A DNA stretch of 64,000 bases from Acidianus ambivalens. GTDB taxonomy: Archaea; Thermoproteota; Thermoprotei_A; Sulfolobales; Sulfolobaceae. The position numbers and the translations under genes are program-made. Under the pieces are notes generated by a model, which had not been told where the DNA came from, did not search any database, and saw nothing but the letters and a program-made list of their open reading frames with translations. Below, in pieces: positions 56,485-64,000 of the stretch (the stretch's first letter is position 1; each line of letters starts with the position of its first letter). The stretch covers positions 864,001 through 928,000 of the forward strand of contig NZ_CP045482.1 in NCBI RefSeq assembly GCF_009729015.1. Reading direction: 5' to 3'.

Positions 56485-58359
56485 TTAAATTTCTAACTCA
56501 AGTATCTTATTATTAATTATTTGAATTATTTCGTTAGCTATGTCATATTGAGCCGGTGGATCTGAAGAACCTATACTGCTGAAGGACTCCTTCACGTATG
56601 CATAATAACCGTTAAAGTTTACGGTACTATTTTGCAACCCTTCTGCTGAGAAAGTCTCTTTGAATCCTTTACCGTTAACAAGCCAAGTTGAAGTCAAGTT
56701 CTTTACTGTCATAGCATAGTTTGAAGATAGCTTAACTAGAACTGCCCCTCCATAACTATTTATTATTTCTATAATTCCTCCAAACCCTCCTACACTGTAT
56801 AGGCTTTCTGTAGTATTAACCTCGTGGCAGTAATCTCCAAATGTCCATTTCATATAATAATCTAACCCTAATGATATCGTACCGTTTTGCTCGTAAGTTA
56901 GATTGAATGGAATTACGTGAGGATTAGTTATAGGAACGGCTACGGTGTCAAAGTTAAGAGTAATAGGATAATTTACGTCATAGCAGAGCGTAGCATTATA
57001 CATACCGCTTTCTACAGCTTTCTCCATGAAATTCTCATCTAAGAAAGCATATTCATAGACTTCTGTAAGTTTTTGTCTTGCACAGTAAAATCCTTTTTGA
57101 ATTACTTGAGAATTCTCCATTCCATGTTCAAATTTCAATTCAGCAGAATAGTCTAAATAGTAATGCCCATCTTCTAGGTAACATTCTCCAAAGAATACTG
57201 GGAAGAACATTGGGCCTGAGTCAATAAACTCGTGCTTTGCAACGTTCAATTTTCCGCAAATCATTGGATTGCTTTCATTTACCCATAATAAGATTACGCC
57301 TGCAATGTCCCAATCGTGAGCCATAGACTGGGTTATTTCATAAGCTGTAATTAAATTATAAACACATACCGTAATATTTGCCTTGTTACCAAGAGCTAAG
57401 AATGGTGTCAAATCTATTATGTACGGCGAATGGAAGGACAAAGTATTTATAGAGGTTAACGGCTTCCAATAGAATAAATCTATTCCACCAGTATATATTG
57501 TCTCATACGGATTAACTACTCCAGCAAGCAAGTTATCATAGTATACTAGAATTGGCCTAGTTGCGGGTTCACAAGCATACCAGAATTCGTCATTCCCTCC
57601 TCCTTTTTCATAAATTAGTGCCATCATTCTGTAAGTTCCGTTAGGTATTTGAATTTCTTGGGTTCTTGCAGGCATTCCTGGATAGAGTATAACGTAAGAA
57701 TAATTATAGCAAATATGTTCGCATGTGGAATTAACAAATATTGGTATGAATCCGTTAGGTAAGCCTTGAGGTTTCTGACCAGGATATAAGTAGAGTGTAA
57801 CGTTCATTTCATATAATCCAGTAATTCCTATCTTAGCATCGTAATAATTCTGGATTACTAGTTCAAAAGTTACGTTACCTTGTAACAGATTCTCGAATAA
57901 AGTTACATCAGCCTCCGCTGTGGAGTTATTAATTTCCTGAGTTGAACCCCAGAATATTGGTATACCATTAGCGTAAACATAAGCACACCTATCATATTGT
58001 GTCCCATTAAACTCCCTTATTGTAACATTAAGTATTTCCAGGCTGTAATTTCCTGGGGGTATGTAAACCCTTTCATAATAAGGTTTAAGTCCAGTGTCGT
58101 TAAATATTAGGTTTTTAGCTATAGTCACTACTATAGGAGTTACATTTGGAGGAATTATATGATATGCCTCAAATGAGTAAAATTCTGGATCTTGTGTAAA
58201 TGGTATTGCGGACTTAGATATTGTCATATTTAACGGAAATAATGGCTTATAAATAATAGTAGTACTACTAGTCTCTGCCGTGCTTGGAACTACTAATGAA
58301 AATAGAAGGACAAAAAATAAGAGGGAAGACATTATTGGAATTATTTTCTTCTTATTCAT
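56485..58359 (-). CDS. PNGase A-type peptide-N-glycosidase, secreted
   Basis: A 624-residue secreted protein with a signal-like N-terminus (residues ~5-28). The N-terminal half carries peptide-N4-(N-acetyl-beta-glucosaminyl)asparagine amidase A-type features: YERVYIPPGNYSLEILN, the QYDRCAYVYANGIPIFWGST segment, and HSPYIIDLTPFLALG. Such enzymes release N-glycans from asparagine of glycopeptides. The C-terminal part is beta-rich with many sequons and may bind the substrate. It is the second gene of an operon, four bases overlapping the stop of a sedolisin-type protease. Together they could digest glycoproteins in acid. Family assignment is fairly good; activity is inferred. Confidence 0.82.
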   Translation of the reverse strand: MNKKKIIPIMSSLLFFVLLFSLVVPSTAETSSTTIIYKPLFPLNMTISKSAIPFTQDPEFYSFEAYHIIPPNVTPIVVTIAKNLIFNDTGLKPYYERVYIPPGNYSLEILNVTIREFNGTQYDRCAYVYANGIPIFWGSTQEINNSTAEADVTLFENLLQGNVTFELVIQNYYDAKIGITGLYEMNVTLYLYPGQKPQGLPNGFIPIFVNSTCEHICYNYSYVILYPGMPARTQEIQIPNGTYRMMALIYEKGGGNDEFWYACEPATRPILVYYDNLLAGVVNPYETIYTGGIDLFYWKPLTSINTLSFHSPYIIDLTPFLALGNKANITVCVYNLITAYEITQSMAHDWDIAGVILLWVNESNPMICGKLNVAKHEFIDSGPMFFPVFFGECYLEDGHYYLDYSAELKFEHGMENSQVIQKGFYCARQKLTEVYEYAFLDENFMEKAVESGMYNATLCYDVNYPITLNFDTVAVPITNPHVIPFNLTYEQNGTISLGLDYYMKWTFGDYCHEVNTTESLYSVGGFGGIIEIINSYGGAVLVKLSSNYAMTVKNLTSTWLVNGKGFKETFSAEGLQNSTVNFNGYYAYVKESFSSIGSSDPPAQYDIANEIIQIINNKILELEI

Positions 58360-61300
58360 TTTTTCTCACCCCTTCCTCTAAATACGAATAAAAGTATAGC
58401 AATTAAACCAAGGACTATACCTATCGATCCTAATATTTCTCCATCTGTAGAGGAAGCGGACACTGAGGAGATTTCATGAGATAAAGATGTTGAAATTGAG
58501 GAAATATTACTGAACAATGACGTTGATACTTTAGCCTCTTCTACTTCGTGATATGAGTTAAATATTATTGCGGATAAATTATACTTTAGACCGTCACACA
58601 CTTCTATTGTGACATAATAAGCTCCAGAGGGTTCTACGCTGGCATTAAACGGAATAGTAACCAGTATACTGTTATATGTGGAAGATGAACTGAAGCTTAC
58701 AGATTTATCATCAATGTAAGCTCCTATAACTTTCAAGTTCTTACCAGATATATTGAATTGTATAGTTGTTGACGGAGTAGTTACATTTACTGGTGAGTAA
58801 CTAACTATAGTTGGAGTAGGTAAGTTTGTCACTTCTATCACGTTCTTATAATATACTCCCTCAAGGTTTACTTTACTGCATGTAATATTAAATGCGTATT
58901 TAGAATCTTCAATAATAGTGGAAATTAACGTTGCATTTGACTTTACTAAATTCAACGGTGATGCGTTAGTTACATGACCTATTATGTCTTGAATTAAGCA
59001 TAAAGATGAGGATATAGCGTGAATTAGTGTTAGTTGCGATTTCTCAACTACTAACGTAGAATTCACAGCATACACGGAACCAACTTCAGAGCATTCAATA
59101 ATTAAACCATGTAAGCATTCTATCGTTATACTCGGGCTGTATATTCCTTGTAAAATATAGTTAGTGCCGTTAAATACTATTAGAGGAACTTTAGTAGCGT
59201 TTTGCGGAGTAATTATCTTACTGCCTATGTAAGTATAAGGTAGTACATTAAAATATGAGTAATTAGTAATCACATTATCTCCAGTACTCGACGTACCTTC
59301 AATTACCACATCCCAGAATCCAGATAAACTTTGAGTAGGTGCACCTTCATAAATTGTACATTGCTCACTTAGTATAGAAGGAATTTGATAGATTGTCTCC
59401 CATTCTCCAAGAGTAGAATTATATTGCATCGGAACTCCTGCATAAAATTCCACTAGTAACTGTTCGAAGTTTAATTCTGTTGGAATAAATCCGGCAGTAA
59501 ATTCCCCGTACTTAACTTCGGTACCGTTAGAATAAGTTATATTAGCAAATACCTTAATGTATTGACCCTCATAAACTTCTGAAACACTCCTTACTTGATA
59601 AGATAGTCCGGAATTACTAATGTAAATGAAAGTTGTGAAGTTACCATAGCTTGGACCAAATACTGCAGGCAAGCAAGAAGTTACTATTACTTTATAATAA
59701 CCGGGAGTAACATTGCTAGGAATCGTAATATTCGCTATGTGGAAACCGAATAGATTATAAACTCCTAAAATTGTTGTATCTGGCGCTAAAGTCATAGGAA
59801 CTTTCTCTATTACTTGCCCATTAAGCGAAACTAATTCTGCATAAGCTTTTGCAGTAAATACACCTTGTAAACAAGGATTGAAAATATAACCTAATACTGT
59901 AATATTTTCACCAGGATAGGCAGAAGTCATTCCATCGTTTATTGGAGGAATTACAGCACCGTAAACAACTAGGCCAAAATACTCCCATTCATACGCATAA
60001 CCGTAAGTGCTATTGGCTTCAATAATATATGTGCCTTGGGGCTGAGGATATAACAATATAAGAGTTCCACTATAATCACCGTAATGACCAGTATAGACTA
60101 AAGGAGTAACCGAAACTACCTTGCCGTGGTACATCATTGTCATAGTAACAGTAGTATTAGTAACCGGTTGACCTTGTGGATTATAAATACATACACAAAA
60201 GCTAACGGGGGCGTTAACGGGTATTACGGTCTCTGGAGGAGATATTATATTAAAAGAGTAACCTACGTCGACGTCAACTTGAGATATTCCGGATAATCCT
60301 CCTGCAGTTCCGTTAACTACTATAGTCCAACAGTTCGTAGGGTCTCCTTTGCTTATTGTAAAATTACCTACCCAATAAGTTCCATTATACTTTAAAGGTA
60401 CACTAGCCAAGAATCCTTTAAGAGTGTAAATATAAGCATTAAAGGAGCCATTAGTTACTATTGTGCCGTTCGGATAACTTATCTCAGCCACTATACGGAA
60501 AGTAGTACAATAACAATACCAAGGCATAGTAAAACCAGATTCGCAGGTACTTAATGAAATTTCCAATTCTGGATGAAAACTTAGGTATTCCTTTATTACT
60601 TTTTCTAGAACACCTACATTAGGCGTACCTAATCCAGTAACTAAGTTATAGCCTGCATGAGCTAAATACTTACCATTAAATCCTTGAGTAACCTCGTGGA
60701 AGGCCTCTTGGTAAAGCGTAGAATTCTCATATATAGAATAAAGAATTGGAGCAACTAGCCCTAATGGATGGCCTATGTAGGAATCAATATCTGCTATTAC
60801 ACCACCCCATAGCTGGGTAGATAAACTAGTACCTCCAATTACCTCTTTAGTACCCAGTACTACGGTTATAAACCCAGTATAAGGATTAGCGTCAGCAGAT
60901 ACATCTGGAGTTGCCCTGGTATCTGATTTAGTAATAGAAGCCTGCCAGTAAGGAGCTGGGAAGAAGGTACTATAACCTCCGCCTGAAGCTACAGTTGAAG
61001 TACCTAAACCTAAATACTGCGGTAACACACTCCAAGCATTTTCGTAACCATAAACTGCTGTGGAATTCATTGTGGCAATGTAACCAGAAGTTATTTGCGG
61101 ATATAATGAAGTACCCCCAACTGATAATACAAAAGGTGATGAAGACGGAAATACTACTCCTCCAAAAGTTGTGTAAGTTCCTTCATAGGCACCTTGATCG
61201 CCAGAGGCTCCTATAAAGGTTATCCCTTCTGCACTACCTAGTTCAAAGTAATAATTTACTAAGGGATAATTGACTAGAGGAACTCCTCTATAGTACGCAT

Positions 61301-62321
61301 ACATTCCGCTAGCTGTAAATTCGTTCTCTGGAGCTCCAAAGCTCATGTCTACTACTTGTGCATTATCTGCAGAAACTACGTATATTATAGCTTGAAGAAT
61401 ATCGCAGAAGAGACATCCATGAGATAAAACAAGCTCTATATGAGCGTATGGAGCCATTGCGTGAACTGCTTCTACATCTAATGCCACTTCACCGTACCAA
61501 CCAGTAAATAATCCAAATAGTGGCTCATATGGACCTATAGGAACTATGGTTAAATTGGCAGGAGGTAAGTGAAATTCTTGATCAAATTCTTGAATATCTT
61601 GACAGATTAGTGGGTCTCCCCAAGCATCAATAATTGCCACAGTAACATTCCTACCTTCTGGACCAGTAACGTTATAAGCTCCTTCAAGATCTTGTGGAGA
61701 ATACATAGTATAGGCAAAATTCAAGCCTAATGGAACTTGTCTAGATGAGTTAGTAGGCTTTAAGACTCCGTCGACTAATTTTCCTAGGATTAAATACTGA
61801 GTTTTTACTGTAGTATAATTAGTTAAACCACCTATTATGACATTTTGAAGGACAGAAGGAATATTAGGATTATTATATGGCTTATAAAATATTTCTTGTC
61901 CATTTTTATATAAGTAAAGCTGAGTTCCAAATAACGCGTTAACCTTACATGCCGGTGCTTCTGCCATTAAGGAGAACGGAGTAGTAAATACCACGTTAAA
62001 TCCGTTAGATTTCAAATAGGATGAAATTTCATTAATTCTCTGTTGGTCTCCAAATTCATTTATTATCTGTTGTCTACTTAAATGTATCTGGTCGTGATAC
62101 TCTTCCTGTATTAAAAGTAATAATTCATTCATATTCTTTGGTGGTATAAATATATTTATATAGATAGGAGTATTTGAAGGAAGCTTACCTAATGGCGTAC
62201 CAGTAATGTTTGGAGCAATATAACAGTCCTTAGCAGTTTGTGAATAAACTATTTCAATACTTCCTGTTACACTACTTAAAAATATTATAAAGACTAACAG
62301 AAAGACTAATGCACTTTTCAT
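58356..62321 (-). CDS. giant sedolisin-type (S53) acid protease, membrane-anchored
   Basis: A 1321-residue serine-carboxyl protease for hot acid. Order: signal peptide (~1-25), pro-kumamolisin activation domain (~50-190), peptidase S53 domain (~215-575), a ~700-residue beta-rich extension of Ig-like modules with many sequons, then a C-terminal helix (~1290-1312) and basic tail (RGRGEKK). The catalytic set is complete: Glu278 and Asp282 (GEVALD), Asp375 (GASGD), Ser499 (GGTSLS). The segment GYNLVTGLGTPN near 555 fits the calcium site region. The extension may be a stalk or substrate-binding region. A TTTAAAAAG box lies upstream. First gene of the operon with the PNGase A-type gene. Confidence 0.93.
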   Translation of the reverse strand: MKSALVFLLVFIIFLSSVTGSIEIVYSQTAKDCYIAPNITGTPLGKLPSNTPIYINIFIPPKNMNELLLLIQEEYHDQIHLSRQQIINEFGDQQRINEISSYLKSNGFNVVFTTPFSLMAEAPACKVNALFGTQLYLYKNGQEIFYKPYNNPNIPSVLQNVIIGGLTNYTTVKTQYLILGKLVDGVLKPTNSSRQVPLGLNFAYTMYSPQDLEGAYNVTGPEGRNVTVAIIDAWGDPLICQDIQEFDQEFHLPPANLTIVPIGPYEPLFGLFTGWYGEVALDVEAVHAMAPYAHIELVLSHGCLFCDILQAIIYVVSADNAQVVDMSFGAPENEFTASGMYAYYRGVPLVNYPLVNYYFELGSAEGITFIGASGDQGAYEGTYTTFGGVVFPSSSPFVLSVGGTSLYPQITSGYIATMNSTAVYGYENAWSVLPQYLGLGTSTVASGGGYSTFFPAPYWQASITKSDTRATPDVSADANPYTGFITVVLGTKEVIGGTSLSTQLWGGVIADIDSYIGHPLGLVAPILYSIYENSTLYQEAFHEVTQGFNGKYLAHAGYNLVTGLGTPNVGVLEKVIKEYLSFHPELEISLSTCESGFTMPWYCYCTTFRIVAEISYPNGTIVTNGSFNAYIYTLKGFLASVPLKYNGTYWVGNFTISKGDPTNCWTIVVNGTAGGLSGISQVDVDVGYSFNIISPPETVIPVNAPVSFCVCIYNPQGQPVTNTTVTMTMMYHGKVVSVTPLVYTGHYGDYSGTLILLYPQPQGTYIIEANSTYGYAYEWEYFGLVVYGAVIPPINDGMTSAYPGENITVLGYIFNPCLQGVFTAKAYAELVSLNGQVIEKVPMTLAPDTTILGVYNLFGFHIANITIPSNVTPGYYKVIVTSCLPAVFGPSYGNFTTFIYISNSGLSYQVRSVSEVYEGQYIKVFANITYSNGTEVKYGEFTAGFIPTELNFEQLLVEFYAGVPMQYNSTLGEWETIYQIPSILSEQCTIYEGAPTQSLSGFWDVVIEGTSSTGDNVITNYSYFNVLPYTYIGSKIITPQNATKVPLIVFNGTNYILQGIYSPSITIECLHGLIIECSEVGSVYAVNSTLVVEKSQLTLIHAISSSLCLIQDIIGHVTNASPLNLVKSNATLISTIIEDSKYAFNITCSKVNLEGVYYKNVIEVTNLPTPTIVSYSPVNVTTPSTTIQFNISGKNLKVIGAYIDDKSVSFSSSSTYNSILVTIPFNASVEPSGAYYVTIEVCDGLKYNLSAIIFNSYHEVEEAKVSTSLFSNISSISTSLSHEISSVSASSTDGEILGSIGIVLGLIAILLFVFRGRGEKK

Positions 62322-62343
62322 AGGAATAATGAATTACCATAAC

Positions 62344-62352
62344 TTTTTAAAC
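62344..62352 (-). promoter_or_regulatory. TATA-like box of the sedolisin/PNGase operon
   Basis: On the minus strand TTTAAAAAG is centred ~27 bases before the ATG at 62321, giving a leaderless mRNA. Confidence 0.45.
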
Positions 62353-62436
62353 ATTGCGTTTGTATTCTATATAAATCATTAAATTAAAAGAAAGAAGGTA
62401 AAAGGTATTTAATATTAAGAATAGAAGACTTTCAGC

Positions 62437-63180
62437 ATGAGGCTAATATCTTGGAACGTTAACGGACTAAAGGCTATTATGAGCAAAGGATTCATAGATA
62501 TAATAAAAAGTTTTAATGCAGACATTTTAATGTTCCAGGAAATAAAAACTGATGTAATACCTTTAGACCTCCAATCACTAGGATACGAAATTTACGTTTT
62601 TCCAGCTAAAAGAAAGGGATATAGTGGAACAATGACTATGACCAGAATTCACCCAATTTCAGTCTCTTACGGACTAGGGAAAGAGGAATATGATAGTGAG
62701 GGAAGAGTTATAATCCTAGAATATCCTGAGTATTATGTAATTAACACCTATTTCCCTAATGCTGGAGAAGGATTAAAGAGATTGGATTTTAAACTGTCTT
62801 TCAACAGAGACTTTGAAAAATTCGTGACATCTCTCAAAAAACCTTGTATTATATGCGGAGATTTTAACGTAGCTCACCAAGAAATAGATATTGCAAGACC
62901 TAAAGATAACGTAAATCACGCTGGATTTACTCCTCAAGAGAGGGAATGGTTTTCTCATTTCTTATCTTTAGGTTTTGTTGATACATATAGAATGTTCGTA
63001 AAGGAAGGTGGCCATTATAGCTGGTGGTCCTATAGATTCCATGCTAGAGAAAAGAACATAGGTTGGAGGATAGATTACTGCGTAGTTTCTGAATCTCTCA
63101 AGGATAGAGTAATTAAAGCAGACATACTTGAGAAGGTAATGGGTTCTGATCATGCTCCAATATTATTGGAAATACAATAA
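62437..63180 (+). CDS. xthA: exodeoxyribonuclease III/AP endonuclease
   Basis: A 247-residue DNA-repair nuclease of the ExoIII family that cuts at abasic sites and resects 3' ends. Catalytic motifs are present: ISWNVNGLKAI, the metal-binding Glu in FQEIKTD, VINTYFPNAG, ICGDFNVAH, WRIDYCVVS and GSDHAPI. The length is normal. Monocistronic; its start is preceded by AT-rich DNA. Confidence 0.93.
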   Translation: MRLISWNVNGLKAIMSKGFIDIIKSFNADILMFQEIKTDVIPLDLQSLGYEIYVFPAKRKGYSGTMTMTRIHPISVSYGLGKEEYDSEGRVIILEYPEYYVINTYFPNAGEGLKRLDFKLSFNRDFEKFVTSLKKPCIICGDFNVAHQEIDIARPKDNVNHAGFTPQEREWFSHFLSLGFVDTYRMFVKEGGHYSWWSYRFHAREKNIGWRIDYCVVSESLKDRVIKADILEKVMGSDHAPILLEIQ

Positions 63181-63212
63181 CTTTTTATATCCGATATCGG
63201 AATCGATAATTA

Positions 63213-63569
63213 ATGAGAATAGCAATTCCGGTAACTAAAGGGAAAGTTGACGGTCCCGGTGAAGGAGAAGAAGTGCTGATATACGAGATTGATGGAGACG
63301 AAGTAAAACTTGTTGAAAAATATGAGAATCCTGCATTAAAGGCTACTGCTGCAAGGGGAGCCCACATGTTAAAGTCAGCACTGGATAAAGGAGTTAACGC
63401 AGTAATAGTTGCAGAAATAGGTTCTCCGGGAGTTAGACTACTTAAAGGTAAAGCAAAGATCTTCCTAGCAGAAGGATTAACTGTAGAAGAAGCATTAGAG
63501 AAGCTAAAGAGAGGAGAACTACAAGAAACTGATAAACCAACACATGATGAACACCATCACGAGTTTTAA
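63213..63569 (+). CDS. NifX/NafY-type (dinitrogenase Fe-Mo cofactor family) protein
   Basis: A 118-residue protein of the NifX/NifB-C-terminal family. The core MRIAIPVTKG then LYEID-type strands and GAHMLKSALDKGVNAVIVAEIGSPGVRLL fit. The C-terminal tail is histidine-rich (HDEHHHEF), possibly for metal binding. Organisms without nitrogenase keep such proteins as metallocluster carriers or sensors. It is 36 bases upstream of a DsrE-like gene that has its own box. Role unknown. Confidence 0.87.
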   Translation: MRIAIPVTKGKVDGPGEGEEVLIYEIDGDEVKLVEKYENPALKATAARGAHMLKSALDKGVNAVIVAEIGSPGVRLLKGKAKIFLAEGLTVEEALEKLKRGELQETDKPTHDEHHHEF

Positions 63570-63604
63570 AAATTTTTATAAGTTAAACTTTTTTTACTCT
63601 AAAA

Positions 63605-63964
63605 ATGTGTTATCTTATGGCAAAGATCTTCGTTATTTCAACTGCAGGAAAAGACGATATTAATAGAGCAATGATGGCAATGAATTTTGCACTAGGAGCA
63701 AGAAAGAATGCAGGAGCTACAGTTGCCTTTATGTTCCTTGGAAGAGGAGTAGAAACACTATTAAGAGAAGCTGCAAACGCACCACAAATGAAGAAGATAA
63801 TAGAAGACATGATTAATGCAGGAATTGACGTAAGTTATTGCGGTATTTCGTTGAAAAACTTAGGTTTAAACAAGGATTTAATATTCGACGGAATAAGGGA
63901 AGTAATGGGCGGAGTAGAGACTGCAAAAAGAATTGACGAAGGCTATGCTGTAGTAAGCTTCTGA
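63605..63964 (+). CDS. DsrE/DsrF-like sulfur-carrier family protein
   Basis: A 119-residue protein of the DsrE-like fold (FVISTAGKDDINRAMMAMNFALGARKNAGATVAFMF). The conserved cysteine in DVSYCGISL (about residue 79) fits the thiol site of DsrE-type sulfur carriers. In Sulfolobales these proteins bind thiosulfonate and pass sulfur to a heterodisulfide-reductase-like complex. The start at 63605 has a TTTTTATAA box about 27 bases before; an ATG at 63617 is also possible. The next gene starts in its stop codon. Confidence 0.87.
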   Translation: MCYLMAKIFVISTAGKDDINRAMMAMNFALGARKNAGATVAFMFLGRGVETLLREAANAPQMKKIIEDMINAGIDVSYCGISLKNLGLNKDLIFDGIREVMGGVETAKRIDEGYAVVSF

Positions 63965-64000
63965 TGAAGAGCTCAGCTCACTCGGAAAAGATGAAGAAAG
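63964..64000 (+). CDS. start of next gene (truncated by window end)
   Basis: An ATG overlapping the last base of the DsrE-like stop (TGATG) opens a frame that runs to the end of the window; the visible product is MKSSAHSEKMKK. Only 12 residues are visible, so the function is not known; the overlap suggests it shares the DsrE transcript and perhaps a sulfur-related role. Confidence 0.35.
   Translation, partial: MKSSAHSEKMKK

Overview
The window looks like a chromosomal segment of a thermoacidophilic crenarchaeon of the order Sulfolobales, most plausibly Acidianus/Sulfolobus-like. The DNA is AT-rich. Many start codons lie about 25 bases downstream of A/T-rich TATA-like boxes, as in leaderless archaeal transcripts. 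Order-typical genes include a 4-hydroxybutyryl-CoA dehydratase with all four cluster ligands, a DoxB-like oxidase subunit, a Sulfolobus-type glucose dehydrogenase, a Holliday junction endonuclease of the Hje type, PaREP1-family genes and cysteine-rich secreted proteins. The genus is inference; the order is well supported.

Layout. 1-10200: a partial ABC exporter operon, a small heat-shock operon, a UbiB-type kinase, an MFS carrier, a large Cys-rich repeat-bearing surface protein, a zinc-ribbon membrane protein broken by an in-frame stop, and a cobalamin/iron-type substrate-binding protein. 10200-11900: tRNA-Lys followed by an accessory patch with a solitary structured RNA locus resembling the 3' end of a tnpB transposon and a PaREP1 gene broken by an in-frame stop. 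12000-20700: 4-hydroxybutyryl-CoA dehydratase, a HEPN protein, a maleate-isomerase-like protein, DoxB, a CrtI-like FAD enzyme, and an XTPase-family gene broken by an in-frame stop. 20700-29900: small membrane proteins, an intact PaREP1 gene, transporters, a TPR protein facing a membrane Ser/Thr kinase, and a BadF/BcrA-family sugar kinase. 29900-37000: a LutA/LutB-like pair, an orphan RHH antitoxin, a ClC channel with CBS domains, a HEPN/degenerate-MNT pair and an ADP-forming acyl-CoA synthetase. A second copy of the structured RNA follows at about 36.8-37.0 kb.

37100-49700: a metallo-beta-lactamase-fold hydrolase, an APC permease, an AMP-forming acetyl-CoA synthetase type ligase, glucose dehydrogenase, a surface glycoprotein, an epimerase, an ECF-type importer (S, T and a compact double-ATPase A), Hje and an Lrp-like regulator. 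49800-56500: a small zinc ribbon, leuC-leuD, bluB, a decayed PaREP1 gene, a second Cys-rich secreted protein, an AIR-synthase/HypE-like protein and a DUF123 nuclease-like protein. 56500-62300: a two-gene operon of a 1321-residue sedolisin (S53) protease and a PNGase A-type glycopeptide amidase, both membrane-anchored. 62400-64000: exonuclease III, a NifX-like protein, a DsrE-like protein and the start of one more gene.

How the genes fit together: central carbon metabolism (4-hydroxybutyrate branch, acyl-CoA ligases, glucose oxidation, lactate-type oxidation), quinol oxidation, and an extracellular apparatus that could digest glycoproteins in hot acid. The most unusual signals are two solitary omega-RNA-like loci with a covarying terminal hairpin and no transposase, three independent genes each split by one in-frame stop, and the protease/deglycosylase operon. 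No CRISPR array and no intact insertion sequence was seen.
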